NCBI GenBank assembly: GCA_958510875.1
Contig: OY294068.1
Coordinates: forward strand, 178,653,411-178,717,410
DNA: 64,000 bases
Reading direction: 5' to 3'
Origin: Endomychus coccineus
Taxonomy: Eukaryota; Arthropoda; Insecta; Coleoptera; Endomychidae
Part shown: positions 11,701 through 24,239 of the stretch, in pieces
How the letters are laid out: the number at the start of each line of letters is the position of its first letter
Position numbering within the stretch: position 1 is the first letter of the stretch
Translations under genes and position numbers: made by a program
The notes under the pieces: model-generated
The model's database searches: none
What the model saw: only the letters and a program-made list of their open reading frames with translations
Told to the model about the DNA's origin: nothing

Positions 11701-13316
11701 CAGTGGCGGCTCGTGAATTTTTGAGAGAGGAGGCTGGACATAAAACGTTTTTGTAAAAATATACTCTATTCACAGCATTTTAACCTTTGCACAGCGACCG
11801 TACCAGCTACTTCAGTGACAAAATTAATTGTTACCCAGCAAGAACCAACGTGGAGGTATAGAGTTTCTCTTGGCAAAAAATTTTTTTGTTCGTTTTTCGT
11901 CTTTTATTTTTTTGGATTTTAAATATTTTTTTCTTTTTTTTGGAATTTTTCATATTTTGTTTTTTTTTTAATTAATTTTATTAAATTTTTTTATATATGA
12001 ACGGAATTCTACGGTCTTTAGTTTGTAAAAAATGATCAATAATATTATCAAAAAATTTATCATTTTGTGTTTTACTAAATCTTTTTCAATAGATATTAAA
12101 CTAACATTATATAAACGATTTTGGCCCATTGTACTTGGCATGTAAGTTTTAATTCGTTTGAGAGTAGAAAATGATCCCTCCACCGAAGCCGACGTGACAG
12201 GAATGGTGACTGTCAAAACAAAGTAGTTTATAAAACTGAGGTAAAACTTGTTGCAAATCATTATCTATCATATATTTCATCATATCGGCGTGAATGTCGT
12301 ACTGGCCTGAAATATCTTTATCCGAGTATATAACGCATAATTCATTGTGCAGTGCTATTTTATCAAAAAATTTATATTTTAGAACTAAGTTATACAAAAA
12401 ACTTCAATTCATGTAGGTAAATCGAAAAATCGAATCTCAATTTGACCTTTAATAGTATCTAAAATTTCATAAAAAAGTGTTTATAATGTAGTTTCTTGTC
12501 TACCAAATTATATGTTTTCCTCCTTTAACAATATTCTGTTTACCTGTTAATTTAAACTTAATACTCGATGTAATATGTTCCTGCAATTTTTCATGTCTGT
12601 CTATACCACGAGCTGAATTTTTCAAATCATCATAACCCGAATGCACCCAACATGAAGTTGCATCAGATGTAAATAGCGAACAATACCAGCAATATAATTT
12701 ATTGTGTACCTCAGATCCCATTAACATTAAATATTTTTTACAATTATCAGGATCAAATCATCGATTTTGAAACATACCTGTCATCACTAATCTTATCAGC
12801 AACTAAATCACTACTCAGTTTAACGTTTAATAAACAAAGAACTCTTTGTTAATAACTCACCAAACGACCGAACAGATAAATTATAACTTAACCTTACATC
12901 GCTTCACGAAACAAAAACAACAAATGCCAGAGCACGTGTCGAAGTTTGCAGCCGCGGCAAGTAATCGTATTTCATACGACCGCCGGGCAACGAGGTCTAT
13001 ACCTCGTTGCCGCCGGGAGCGTACGAGAAGCTAGCCTCCATAGACGTTGCCGTATTCGCTGTTTTACCCTATTTGTGAATTGAACTGGTTGGAAAAACGG
13101 CAACTGTGTTGACCGCACGTATTTAGCGTTTGAGATGTATAGAGAATCTAGCCTCTGGCCACTGTTGCCAGATTAAAAATAATTACTGAGAACGGGGAAC
13201 TAATTGTAAAATTTAAAGAATTATCAGAGAAACAGGAAATAAAATGGAGAATGATCATTAAGATAAATTGGTGAGGAGGCTGAGCCTCCTTAGCCTCCTT
13301 CGAGGAGCCGCCACTG
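11701..13316 (-). mobile_element. hAT element (ZMYM1-like type) with terminal repeats and target duplication
   Basis: The left end CAGTGGCGGCTCGTGAA at 11701 and the right end ...GAGCCGCCACTG at 13316 are inverted repeats sharing CAGTGGCGGCTC. The flanks ATTCAGAT (11693-11700) and ATTAAGAT (13317-13324) form an 8-bp target duplication with one mismatch, as expected for hAT. The transposase lies on the minus strand and has lost its middle. The same family recurs in opposite orientation at 25473. Element length is 1,616 bp, well below a full autonomous hAT, which agrees with internal deletion. Confidence 0.9.
11968..12727 (-). pseudogene. hAT transposase, internally deleted
   Basis: Read on the minus strand, 12727 to about 12500 encodes a TTF-type zinc-finger region (HNKLYCWYCSLF, then GYDDLKNSARGIDRHEKLQEH), as found at the N-terminus of ZMYM1-like hAT transposases. 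The text then joins at GGKHIIW directly to a late part of the protein. 12397 to 11968 holds LVLKYKFFDKIALHNELCVI and the C-terminal hAT dimerisation motif VTSASVEGSFSTLKRIKTYM plus ISIEKDL. Two overlapping frames show a frameshift within the C-terminal part. Comparison with the related copy at 26430-26960 shows that the RNase H-like catalytic core is missing. It belongs to the element 11701-13316 and cannot be active. Confidence 0.85.
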
Positions 13317-13390
13317 ATTAAGATGAATGCCATCTCAATTGTAACTCCATCTCCACTGTTGATATTATTGGAATTACAGTAACTGTCATA

Positions 13391-15442
13391 TGGGCAATTC
13401 TAAATTAAAGGAGACGGCCAAGAGGGGGGGGTGGTCTGCGGAACTTGCCGGGGAAATTTTTTTCCGTTTCTACATCATATTTTAACTCGTTTACCGGCAT
13501 TTAGAGATTAAAATACCTTTTAAAAAGTTTTTTATGAATTCTTCCAATTTTATGGGTTGTTTTCCAACGAAAATGTCAAAAAACTGCTTCAACCCCAGAA
13601 ATCGACATTTTATAATAAATAAACGTCCAAGAATTCATTTAGGATATCGGAAATTGGCCTCTGAATTCGAAAATGGTGTCAGTTTCCTTAAATAACGCAT
13701 CATTTTTTATCCATTGGCTGATTTTCGGCAAAATACCTTTTTTTTAACGGCTTCATATCGGTATGAGCAGCCATTTGAAAAAAGAATTTTTTCAGCGAAA
13801 TCTGCATGTTTTTACCTCAGCTTTACGATCAAATAAGAATTCTTCTGACTAAATAGGTTTTAGAGGTCGAAAAATTGAAAAAACTAAAAAAAACGACAAA
13901 AAACCGATATTACTGCACGAAAATCTGTCGTCAGGTCGCTGACAAGTCTTTCCTTGGGACATATGACTTCGGAATCAGATTCAGCGGGAAATTTTACGAT
14001 AAGAAAACAGTTCCCGAACGTCATCCAACAGTTTTTACACTCCAGTATACCATTAAATTTCCGCCAAAAACAAAGTAAACGTAATTTTCTTCCAGTTTTT
14101 GACCTTTTTCGACCTCAAAGTTGCAGAATTTAGAATTGTAAGTAGGATATTTGGAATACTTGGACAATTTTAGATTGAAATCATGCTATAACATTATTTT
14201 TTTTGATATTTTGGTGCTTTGGAGAAGCAGTTTAAAAAAAAGCTTTTTCGTAGCTGCAAATCTAGAGACTTCGTTTTTTTGTAATGTTTGAAGTTTGTTC
14301 CTTAAAACTTTAAATCGACTAATATCGTGATCAAAATAACGAGAGCCACTAAATTACTGAATTACACTAATTTACATTCGGTTTCGTTGTTTCGCCTCCT
14401 ATTTTTGGCGCTTTGTTGAATTTTGTGGCTCTGGGTCATTACGTGGGATTGAAAAATTGTCAGAATCAGAATGCTTGGGAAATTTCACATCAAAGTCAGT
14501 CATTTGATCACGATTTTAGTCGATTTAAAGTTTAAAGAAACAAACGTAAAAAGTTACAAAAAAACGATGTCTCTAGATTTGCAGCTACGAAAAAACTTTT
14601 TTCAAACTGTTTTTCCAAAGTACCACAATATTTGAAAAAATAATGTAATAACATGTTCTCCATCGAAAATTGTCCAAGGAATCCAAATATTCTACTTACG
14701 ATTCTTAATTCTGCAACTTTGAGGTCGAAAAAGGTCAAAAACTGGAAGAAAACTACGTTTACTTGGATTTTGGCGGAAAATTAATGGTATACTGAAGTGT
14801 AAAAACGGTTGGATGACGTTCGTGAACTGTTTTCTTATCGTAAAATTCCCCGCTGAATCCGATTCCGAGGTTATATGTCCCAAAAAAAGACTTGTCAGTG
14901 ACCTGACGACAGATTTTTGTATAGTAATATCGTTTTTTTGTCGTTTTTTTTTAGTTTTTTCAATTTTCCGACCTCTAAAACCCATTTAGTCAGAAGAATT
15001 TTCATTTGATCGTAAAGCTGAGGTAAAAACACGCAGATTCCACTCAAAACATTTCTTTTCAAAATGGCTGCTCACACCGATATGACGCCGTAAAAAAAAA
15101 GGTATTTTGCGGAAAATCAGCCAATGGATAGAGAATGATGGATTATGGAAGGATACTGACACCATTTTTGGATTCAGCGGCCAATTTTCGATCGGAAATG
15201 ACTCCTTGGACGTTTATTTACTATAAAATGTCGATTTCTGGGGTCAAAAACAGTTTTTTGGCATTTTCGTTGAAAAAAAACAAAAAATTGAAAAAAGCCA
15301 TAGAAAACTTTTTGAAGGGTATTTTAATCTCTAAATGCCGGTAAACGAGTTCAAATACGATGTAGAAACGGAAAAAAGTTGCCCCGCCAAGATTCGAAGA
15401 CCCCTCCCCCCTTGGCCGTCTCCTTTAATTTAGAATTGCCCA
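13391..15442. mobile_element. 2.05-kb foldback element flanked by TA
   Basis: Arm 1 (about 13391-14338) and arm 2 (about 14505-15442) are long reverse complements with many small differences, around a spacer of about 165 bp. The ends are TGGGCAATTCTAAATTAAAG and its complement, and a TA dinucleotide lies just outside each (13389-13390 and 15443-15444). Open frames in the arms are partial mirror images of each other and match no recognised protein. The TA flanks suggest a Tc1/mariner-type target preference, but no transposase is present. It is a foldback or very large MITE. Confidence 0.85.
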
Positions 15443-15747
15443 TATACCTTCCTCCATTTTTACGTTTCATGATTTTAATATCCATTCATGTGTTCATCAA
15501 CTGGCATTGTATTATATTGCTGCGTTTGACACTCGCTGTTCCAAGAACAGATAAATATTATTCTATTGTAGAAGGAAGTATCATATGTATCAGAATGGTT
15601 TCTCGTATCGAAATTGAATCAACATTCAGTGGTTGTACAGTTAGAGTGTAACAAATATCAAGAATTGAAGCCAATGCTTTTTTTAGAAATAGCACAATTA
15701 TATAACACGGACTTGATAATGATTCTTCACCCAGGTATGAATTATAC

Positions 15748-18600
15748 ATAAATTTTCGGGAAATAGTTCACACTAACACATGTTCTTATTATTTCCGTCT
15801 TCATGTACGTTTCGGTCTCACGGCCATGATCTGAAGACATATATCAATGTCTGAAACGGGATTTCTTAAAACTAATTGTATCAGCACTAAGCATACTTAT
15901 CGCACCAAGTTACTTCAGGTGCAGAATTTGAATCCAACCTTAGTTATAACCTGAGAAATCGAATAACGACGTTTTGGTAACCGAGAAGTGCTTCATCGGG
16001 ACGTCATCCATATTTTGAAGGTTTATAATTCACGTTAAGCTTCGATTAAATCCGAAAAATCGGTATGAATAGGGTTCCAAAGTCTTATTGAACAGATCAG
16101 AGAGAATAAGCCTGTCTTATAAAAATTAGAATTTTGAAATATTTCGAAGGTATGCATGAAAAATCTGTCATTTTTCTTGATCTGTTAGAATCGAACGAAT
16201 CTTTAGTTTTTCAAGTTGTTCCAGGCGTAGAATCCGAATCCAACCCTAGTTATAACCTGAGAAGTCGAATAACGACGTTTTGTTAACAGGGAAGTCCTTC
16301 ATCGGGCTTCATCCATATTCAGAAGGTTCATAATTCACGTTTCCGAAAAATCCGGTATGAGTAGGATTCTAAAGTCCTGTTGAACGGATCAGAGAGGTTA
16401 CGAGTGCTTTATGAAAAATTTGAATTTTGAAATATTTTGAAGGTATATGCATGGAAAATCTGTAATTTTTCTCAGTCTCTCAGAATCGAACAAATCTTTA
16501 GTTTGTTACGTTGTTTCAGGCGTGGAATTGGGATTCAACTTTAGTTATAACCTGGAGAGTCGTACAACGACGATGTGTTGATCGAGAAGTCTTTCATCGA
16601 GGCTTGATCCATATTTTGAAAGTTCATAATTCATATTAAGCTTCGATTAAATCCGAAAAATCGGTATGGGTGGTGAACAGATCAGAGAAGTAACGCGTGT
16701 CTTACAAAAAGTTTGAATTTTGAAATATTTTGAAGGTATATTCATGAAAAACTGTCATTTTTCTCGATCTCTCAGAATCAAACGTAACTGTGGTTTTTTA
16801 CATTATTTCAGGTGTGAAATTCGAATCTAACCCCAGTTATAACCTGAGAAGTCGAATAACGACGTTTTGGTAACCGAGAAATGCTTCATCGGGACGTCAT
16901 CCATATTTTGAAGCTTTATAATTCACGTTAAGCTCCGATTAAATCCGAAAAATCGGTATGAGTAGGGTCCTAAAGTCCTATTGAGTAGATCAGAAAATAC
17001 GCGTGTCATATAAAAATTTGAATTTTGAAATATTTTGGAGGTATATGCATGGAAAATCTGTCATTTTTCTCGTTCTCTCAGAATCGAACGAAACTGTAGT
17101 TGTTCACATTATTTCAGGTGTGGAATTCAAATCCAACCTCAGTTATAACCTCAGAAGTCGAATAACGACGTTTTGGTAACCGAGAAGTCCTTCATCGGGG
17201 CTTCATTCTTATTTTGAAGGTTCATAATCCACATGAGCTTGGATTAAATCCGGAAAAACGGTATGGGTAGGATACTAAAGTGCTATTGAACAGATCAGAG
17301 GAGTTACGCGTATCTTACAAAAATTTTGAATTTCGAAATATTTTGAAGGTACATGCATGGAAAATCTGTCATTTTTCTCGATCTCTTAGAATGGAACAAA
17401 CGTTATTTCATTTGTGGAATTCGAATCCAACCTTAGTTATCACCTGAGAAGTCGAGTTACGACGTTTTGTTAACCGAGAAGTCCTTCTTCGGGGCGTTAT
17501 CCATATTTTGAAGGTTCAGAATTCACATTAATCTTCGATTGAATCCGAAAAATCGGTATAGGTAGGGTCCTTAAGTCCTATTGAACAGATCAGAGAAGTT
17601 ACACGTATCTTACAAGTAGTTTGAATTTTGAAATATGTTGAAGGTATATGCATGGAATATCTGTGATTCTTCTCGATCTCTTAGAATGGAACGAAAATTC
17701 AGTTTTTCATGTTATTAAGGTGTGGAATCCAACCTTAGTTATAGCCTGAGAAGTCGAGTTACGACGGTTTGTTAGCCGAAAAGTCCTCCTTCGGGGCGTT
17801 ATCCATATTTTGAAGGTTCATAATTCACATTGAGCTTGGATTAAATCCGAAAAATCGGTATGAGTGAACGGATTGGAGAGGTTACGCGTGTCTTATGAAA
17901 AATTTGAATTTTGAAATATTTTGAAGGTATATGCATCATTTTACTCGATCTCTAGAATCAGACGAAATCTTGGTTTTTCACGATTTTTCAGGTATATAAT
18001 CCGAATCCAACCTTAGTTATAACCTGAGAAGTCGATTACGATGTTTTGTTAACCGGGAAGTACTTCATCTGAACGTCATCCATATTTTGAAGGTTCATAA
18101 TTCACGTTAAGCTCCGATTCACGTTTTATCTGAATCATCTCCAGAATATATCTTTTATATTAATTGGTTTCCTCATTTAAAATATTGACATTTTTCAATC
18201 GAATTAATGGTTATAATCGAAACAGTGGTTAGCAAGGTCGGTGGAATTTTCTGAGTTTTTGTTTCTTGTACTATACTCATGTCCATACATTCTTTTTTAT
18301 AAATATTGTTTAGAGATTTCATTTCTTAATTTTCTCTGAGGTCTCTGGTATGTATGGTAATGTTATAAAATCATCTGTTTATGTCATTTCGTGTTTCTGT
18401 TCGTTTCGGCGACGTGGGCATTTTTAATTAAAATTGATGCGATAATGACGCTTTGTGCTGACATAATTAGTCTCAAGAAATCCCGTCTGAGACATAATGC
18501 GTTTTTTGATGATGATCAAGAGACGTAAATGTACGTGAAGACGAACATCATAAGCTTATGTGTTAGTGTGACCCATTTCCCGAGAATTTGTATATGATAT
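15748..18600. mobile_element. Inverted-repeat element carrying a satellite array
   Basis: The segment 15748-15905 is the reverse complement of about 18437-18597. Shared words include CGGGAAAT, CACACTAACACAT, CGGGATTTCTTRAAACTAATT and GTCAGCAC. Between these arms of about 155 bp lie eight units of a 300-bp tandem repeat (15906-18125) and a right-hand spacer (18126-18436). No transposase is encoded. A rearranged copy of the right arm and spacer occurs at 30405-30775, showing the ends are dispersed in the genome. Non-autonomous TIR elements holding satellite-like repeats are known in other animals (for example Tetris in Drosophila virilis). Confidence 0.75.
15906..18125. repeat. Satellite-like tandem array, about 8 units of roughly 300 bp
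   Basis: The anchor word AGTTATAACCTGAGAAGTCG recurs near 15942, 16248, 16542, 16834, 17140, 17434, 17735 and 18016, with spacings of about 280-310. Each unit then has GACGTTTTGGTAACCGAGAA, a TCCATATTTTGAAGG block, ATCCGAAAAATCGGTATG, AACAGATCAGAGA and TTTGAATTTTGAAATATTTT. Units differ by substitutions and short indels; units 3 and 7 are shortened around the AATCGGTATG block. The array begins directly at the left inverted arm and ends near 18125. Confidence 0.92.
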
Positions 18601-18604
18601 AAAA

Positions 18605-19616
18605 CGAAAGAATGCAAAAATAACACAAATAAAAATCCACTTATTCAGGTTTATTCTCAAGCAATAAGCATTTACTCTATTGGTAATTTTTTACAGTCGG
18701 TTATAATACAGCATAGTGTTCTGAAATTTTATCGCCCGATAATAAACAGATCTTCCGAATGTTTTGCTATGGTAAGATGGAATATAAATACTGCATATTC
18801 TTCCCCAGTACTAAAGATATGTCATAAAATTTCAACAAATAGGTCATTCTGTTTTTCACAGATGTAGCATCATTTTCAAGGTTATTTAGACTGACTCAAC
18901 TTCCGAGTACAAAACATAATTTACAAAATTCGGTATAATTCTAGTAAAATGTAGCTGAATCTAGTCCAGATATAGCATTCACAAAATTTATTCGATATTT
19001 TATATTTTACTCGAATGTCGTGGTTTCCTTGTCATTGAATAAAGATGACAGAACTCCTCGAAAATGGACTTTCCCCTGAGAGAAACTATAAACAATAAAT
19101 TTATGGAATTCCGTTGAGAATTGAGATACATCAGTTGCACGTAACAATGCGTGTGTCTGAATGCGGAATGTACATGTTTAAGCATGAACCTTATCTAACT
19201 AAGAGTGATGTAGGGCCATTTAGCATCTGTTCACTGGTTATTACATTGTGTAACAAGAAAAACTGGATCATCACATATACAAACTAACCCGAGTCGAACA
19301 ATAACCGAACTGATGAGAGATGAAATATCCTCATAAATAACTTCATGCATACTCTGTGGCATTCGTTTTTTTGTAGAACCCAGTTCTTTGGTCGAATTGT
19401 TTCGATATTTTCCACCTCAATCTAAGAACAGTTAGAACTGGCAAGAATGACTTTGATTAGAAGAATGTTAATGAAACACCAATTTACACTTTTATTTCTT
19501 ATTCATTTATAAACACCAACTCATTGAAACAGTCCATTAACTTTGAAACTCTACTTCTACAAGCTACTAATTTGACAGCTGAATTGTAGCTAATAGCGTT
19601 TCATTACTATCATATA
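18605..19616. other. Spacer, nothing recognised
   Basis: AT-rich DNA with only short open frames of no recognised family. Confidence 0.35.
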
Positions 19617-19745
19617 CAGGTTGAGTTCAAGAGACCGGTATATTCAGATTTATAAAGTGCGCTATAGATTCGACAAAGATGGGAATAAAATGGGCGTGAT
19701 TTATAAACGCCCCTGTCATCAGTTATTATCTAGCGGTAACTGGAA
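19617..19745. repeat. Short interspersed repeat, copy 1 (MITE-like)
   Basis: The left part (GAGACCGGTATATTCAG) resembles 29836-29860, while the right part, containing AATGGGCGTGATTTATAAA, matches the reverse complement of 30050-30100 (TTTATAAATCACGCCCATT). A GCGCTATA word also recurs at 30011. The two loci look like differently rearranged copies of one small element. Confidence 0.5.
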
Positions 19746-20269
19746 GAAAATTCAAGGATAATGTAATGGTGTTACAGTGCCATGCCTCGAAATTGTGAAT
19801 AATTTATTCAGAAATAATTTCAAAACGTATGGACATGTAAGACTATCAGAATTTAGAATAGGGAATCCTCAACCGTTGAATGATAGTATAAAAACATTGA
19901 TACGATTATCGATTCACGAAAATCCCATGCTATCAAATGGTCAATTAACAGAGACTCAATTTGGGTCAAACCCATGTTGTAAACTCATCAAATAGATCCG
20001 TAAATCACCAACTTCCCTCACGCTCCTTCTGTAAGCACATTTTCTTTTTCGGAGCCGTCTATAGTTTGAATCTGTGATTGCAATATGATATTATACAGTT
20101 TTTCAATAACTAACAGAATGAGTTAAAGCTGAAGAGGTATACTCTATGTCACTACCTTGATAGTTTAATCGACAACATGTATGTGTTCCAGTTCCTGTCA
20201 AAGTCATTGATATAAGGGACAATGTCAACCGTACTTTCATGCAGAATTACTAGATGCGATGTTGCAAAT

Positions 20270-21716
20270 ATACAAGCGGGGAATATTAAAAGAAATTGAA
20301 TCAGTCAATTTTATTGCTTTGTAGGCCGATGAAACTACAGACATCTCTAAGTGTCAGCAAATGGTTATTATTATTGGATATGTGTTAAATGTACAAATTT
20401 TTGAACGCTTTTGGTCTTTTTTCAAGCCGGGTGGACATAATGCTGATGTGTTAGCAAAAACATCGCTGAATGAATTGCAAACTATTTTGAATTCTCCTTC
20501 TGGGCCTGATAACAATAAACTGATCGCTTAAAGATACGATGGTGCGTCCGTGATGACTGGTAAGACAAATGGTGTCCAAGACATGATCAAGAGAATATTT
20601 CCAAATGCACATTATATTCACTGTTATCTGCATCAATTTAATTCAATTATTGAACGAACGATACACTGCAATAAAAAAGTTAAAATTTACTTTGCAAATT
20701 TGCAATCATCTTCGTGCCTATTTTTCGATCACCGAAACGTAGATCATCACGCTCTTTTCCTACACGACGGATTTTTAGAAGTCGAACTGTGAACACATCA
20801 CTTGAACACCAGGATTTTTTCAGAGAATGTTTAGACAAAATTATTGACGAAGATGGGATGAATTCAGTTACTATTAGTGAAGCAAAGGGGTTCATTGAAA
20901 CATTTGAATTGCCCGAAATTTCTCTACTCTACTGGTTGAACATATGTCATTCCATCATGCCAAATGTTGGAGTACTATTTAATCTGACTCAAATGTGCGG
21001 GATTAACAGTGATCAACTACAAAAGGCAATTGAACAATTCAAACAACAGATTATTCGAATTAGAAATTCTACTGACAATGAGAATCAGAAACGCAATAAT
21101 GAAGAACCTGCTAGAAGAAGACAGAAAACGACAGCTGGAGAAAACAGAGCTGTTATTGCAAAGGAAGTATGTGACCCTTTTTAAGTCAAACTAGCGACCG
21201 ATTTGATTTTAGAGATCACTCAAGTGCAGCAAAATTATTCGATTCTGAAAATTTTAAAACTTATAGACATGCATTTCTACAAGAACATTTTGATGAAACT
21301 GTGAGATCTCATCCTATGTTGGACAGTGTAGAATAAAAAAGTGAACTTTCAGCAATTTATGAGCGCAATGACTTTCAGTATTTATAACAGACAACAACCT
21401 GGAAAAGCTTTTGACGGAAATACAAACTGTTGAATATTATTTGTACAACGCTCATGTCGACAGCACAATGTGAACAACGTTTTTCGACCCTCAAACGTAC
21501 TAAAACTTTCCTGAGAAGCACAATGTCAGAAGCTCGACTGAAAGCATTGGCGGTCCTATCAATAGAAAAGAAGTTCGTCCAGTCTATCGCAGATTTTGAG
21601 AACAAAGTCATAGACGTTCTTTCTGGCATAAAAATAGGAGAACGGATTTTACGTACAGAAAATACGTGAGTTTTCTCTTGTGCCCACCCTCTTTCATAAC
21701 TCACGAGCCGCCGTTG
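20270..21716 (+). pseudogene. hAT transposase relic, second family (ZMYM1-like)
   Basis: Frameshifted plus-strand segments follow the order of a ZMYM1-like hAT transposase: the start of the catalytic core, ADETTDISKCQQM (near 20330), preceded by HAELLDAMLQIYKRGILKEI (near 20240-20290); RYDGASVMTGKTNGVQDMI (near 20532-20590) with HYIHCYLHQFN (20610-20640); the helical insertion region (20790-21180); and the C-terminal dimerisation domain CEQRFSTLKRTKTFLRSTM followed by AVLSIEKKF (21475-21575). A stop interrupts the core near 20528. The terminus CACGAGCCGCCGTTG, ending at 21716, resembles the CACGAGCCGCCACTG end type of the first hAT family. The left terminus was not found. Confidence 0.8.
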
Positions 21717-21724
21717 CTTTCATG

Positions 21725-23660
21725 ATACCACAGATTAATCAATTCAGTGTAACGTTATCATGAAGTAACTATAAATTACATATAGATTTAAGGACTATCT
21801 CTATGACGGGTAGTACAAAATTTGATGCCACTTCTTCAATGACGTAATTTCCTTAATTATGTGGAAAACTGGGGATAGATGCCTGAAGCATCACTTGCAA
21901 AGGAGATACCAGCACGCCTAAAAACAATACAGTTCCCCACTTCACAGTGATTTACACATTCGTATTAGTACAACCATCAGGATGGCTCAATCCCCTCCTA
22001 AGTCGTTACATGCGCATGTGTACGCACATATGGTCATCAATCCATAAACAGTCTAGATGAATGTAGGAAAGCTCAAAACGGATATCAATTCTGTTTTAGA
22101 GCAGTTACGATACTTCTCTTACATTTCGTATAGTGAGGGAAGTAAGAATAATTATAATTCTTATAGAGTCGGTAAAACCAATGAATTGGGAAACAACGAT
22201 GAGAATTTCATCAGTTACACAATCCGTTGTGCGTTGTTGGTCGCAAGTAAACCCCATGGGGATTACAACGCACGTATCCAATATCATTGAAAGCGTAGGC
22301 TGGAATTTTAAGAAATCATGTTGTTGATCGTTCTATTGGAGAAAACTTAAATGTTCAAAGACACCTAGAGTTGCAATTTCCTCATCTGAAACCTTACCTT
22401 ATAAGAATTTGAGCCGGATTTGGTTCCAGCATAATAGTTGCCCAGATTATAATACAAGGTAAGATATTTTGACATACATTTCCCAATCCGTATAATATGC
22501 GGTCATGAAGATACTCTCTAGCCTACAAGGTTTTCTGATTTGAGATGTTTATCTGAATTGAGAGAAGTTATTTTTGTTTCAGTCTGAAAAAAGGTCTGTA
22601 AAATTATTCAATTATTCATAGAATAGAATTACGAGATGTTGAAAATGTTACATTCTATCATGTAAAGCAATAAAGTGTGTCAAGCTCAATCAATTCAAAT
22701 GGAACACACTTGTCCAGAGGAACAAGACCACTTGGTTGGGTTCATTGTTTGCTCCTTGAGACAAGACTCAGTCCAGAATACCTGAGGCAACGCCGAAGGC
22801 TAGATTCTGCATGAACTGATGTCTCTTATGGCGCTGCCGAAGTGTTGTAGCCTGAGAGAAGCCACTGCTGGCTCTGCATCTATACTACAACCTGGGTCAA
22901 CAACAACGCATCTAGCTCACAATAATCAAGCTGTATCTTTGAACCATAGTAGAATTATGATTTCCGCTGAAGCTGAAATTTTCAGATATAATGCTTGAAT
23001 CAAACAACTACACTTACAGATTCTGCCAAAGTGGACGGCATGGAATTTGAATACTCACTAACAGGAAAAAAATGTCTACATTCCAATTTCTCGATTAATG
23101 GAGCGACCACATGACTTGTTGTTGTTTCAGTGCCAAAATAACACCACCTCCATTAAGAACCATGGTTGCTCAACACCGATGGGAAAAATCTACCGTATAC
23201 AATTCCCGTTCTTTCAATCTGAAAAATAGCGCGGGCTGACTCCAGAAGGTGGAAGATTTACGTATTTTCTATACAAAATACAAGGCTGGGAACTACACCC
23301 ATCATCTGATGCAGTAAATTTTCTAGTTTTCGCATTGTCACTATGATGAACATGTCTGAAGCAATTGGATAACGGTCATATCTTTATCTTGGACCAAAAG
23401 AATTCAATTCGAAGTCCATGTTGCAAAATTTGTATGGCGGAGTTTTTCTATCGCATTGTAGTTGCGATACAAAAACTTATCTAGCTCTAAAATAAACGAA
23501 ATTTGAGCTACCAAGTTTGGACATTGTTATAAAATTATTTTATTACAACATCTATCGCATGGAGCAAAATATGGAGATATCAATACTTTAATAAGTGAAC
23601 GAACTATCTTGTCTGTTAACTACACGCGAACATTATTATTTGACTATTAAAGCTACATAT
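21725..23660. other. Unassigned region
   Basis: No coding relic was recognised in this 1.9 kb. Open frames near 22057-22327 overlap on both strands and have no recognised family. Confidence 0.35.
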
Positions 23661-23667
23661 CTTACGA

Positions 23668-23745
23668 AATTGTCGAATTTTCTGGCGCATTCACCAAAAT
23701 ACCAAAATATAAAAAGTTGTGTGGTGCATCTTAAATCGCAATTTT
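23668..23745 (+). repeat. Dispersed repeat, copy 2
   Basis: This stretch (TTGTCGAATTTTCTGGCGCA, then CACCAAAATACCAAAATATA and TTGTGTGGTGCATCTTA) is the partner of 9286-9362 in the same orientation. Confidence 0.65.
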
Positions 23746-24202
23746 CAATGTGGGTTCCAAATAAATAGCCCTTCCTGTAAATTTTGAGATTCGAACAGAA
23801 TCGTGGCCAGCGTTTGGAACTCAGCTGCATGAACATCATGTAACATTCTCTTTGGAATATATGTTTACTAGTTCATTCACCATATTATCAACTGAATTTA
23901 TTCAGATATTGTTTCTTCCATTCAATCATTACATATTATCATAATTATGATAAATATTATTACATTTTATCCGTTTTTACTTTAATTCTTATTTATGTAT
24001 GATAATTACTTTAGTTTATTTCTTGGTGGAACCTAGGTCTATTAATTAACTGTAATTCTTTTTATTTTGGAAATTATCAACTTCTTATAAGGGAATTAAA
24101 TGACCACGTACAAGCGCATGCTTTTTTGGGAACATTAGTCTGCTTCCTTCACGAAGATGTTTTTCTATTTTACAATGTATTTATTTTGTTCAGGAAATAA
24201 AC

Positions 24203-24236
24203 TTATTTATTATTATTATTTATATTATTATTATAT
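24203..24236. repeat. ATT-rich microsatellite
   Basis: An imperfect run of TTA/ATT units. Confidence 0.85.
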
Positions 24237-24239
24237 ACC

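Noticed and set aside
14692..14985. 97-codon open frame on the minus strand.
   Set aside because: It lies within one arm of the foldback element, and the mirror arm contains its degraded counterpart; no known protein.
15990..18060. Satellite units read on the minus strand contain CGATGAAGG ... CAAAACGTC, resembling a hammerhead core.
   Set aside because: The conserved GAAA is AAAA in most units, the intervening sequence does not form a convincing stem II, and no stem I pairing was found.
20233..21724. CTTTCATG occurs both at 20233 and immediately after the hAT terminus at 21716, suggesting an 8-bp target duplication.
   Set aside because: The first copy lies inside readable transposase text and is not followed by a hAT-type terminus, so it is most likely chance.
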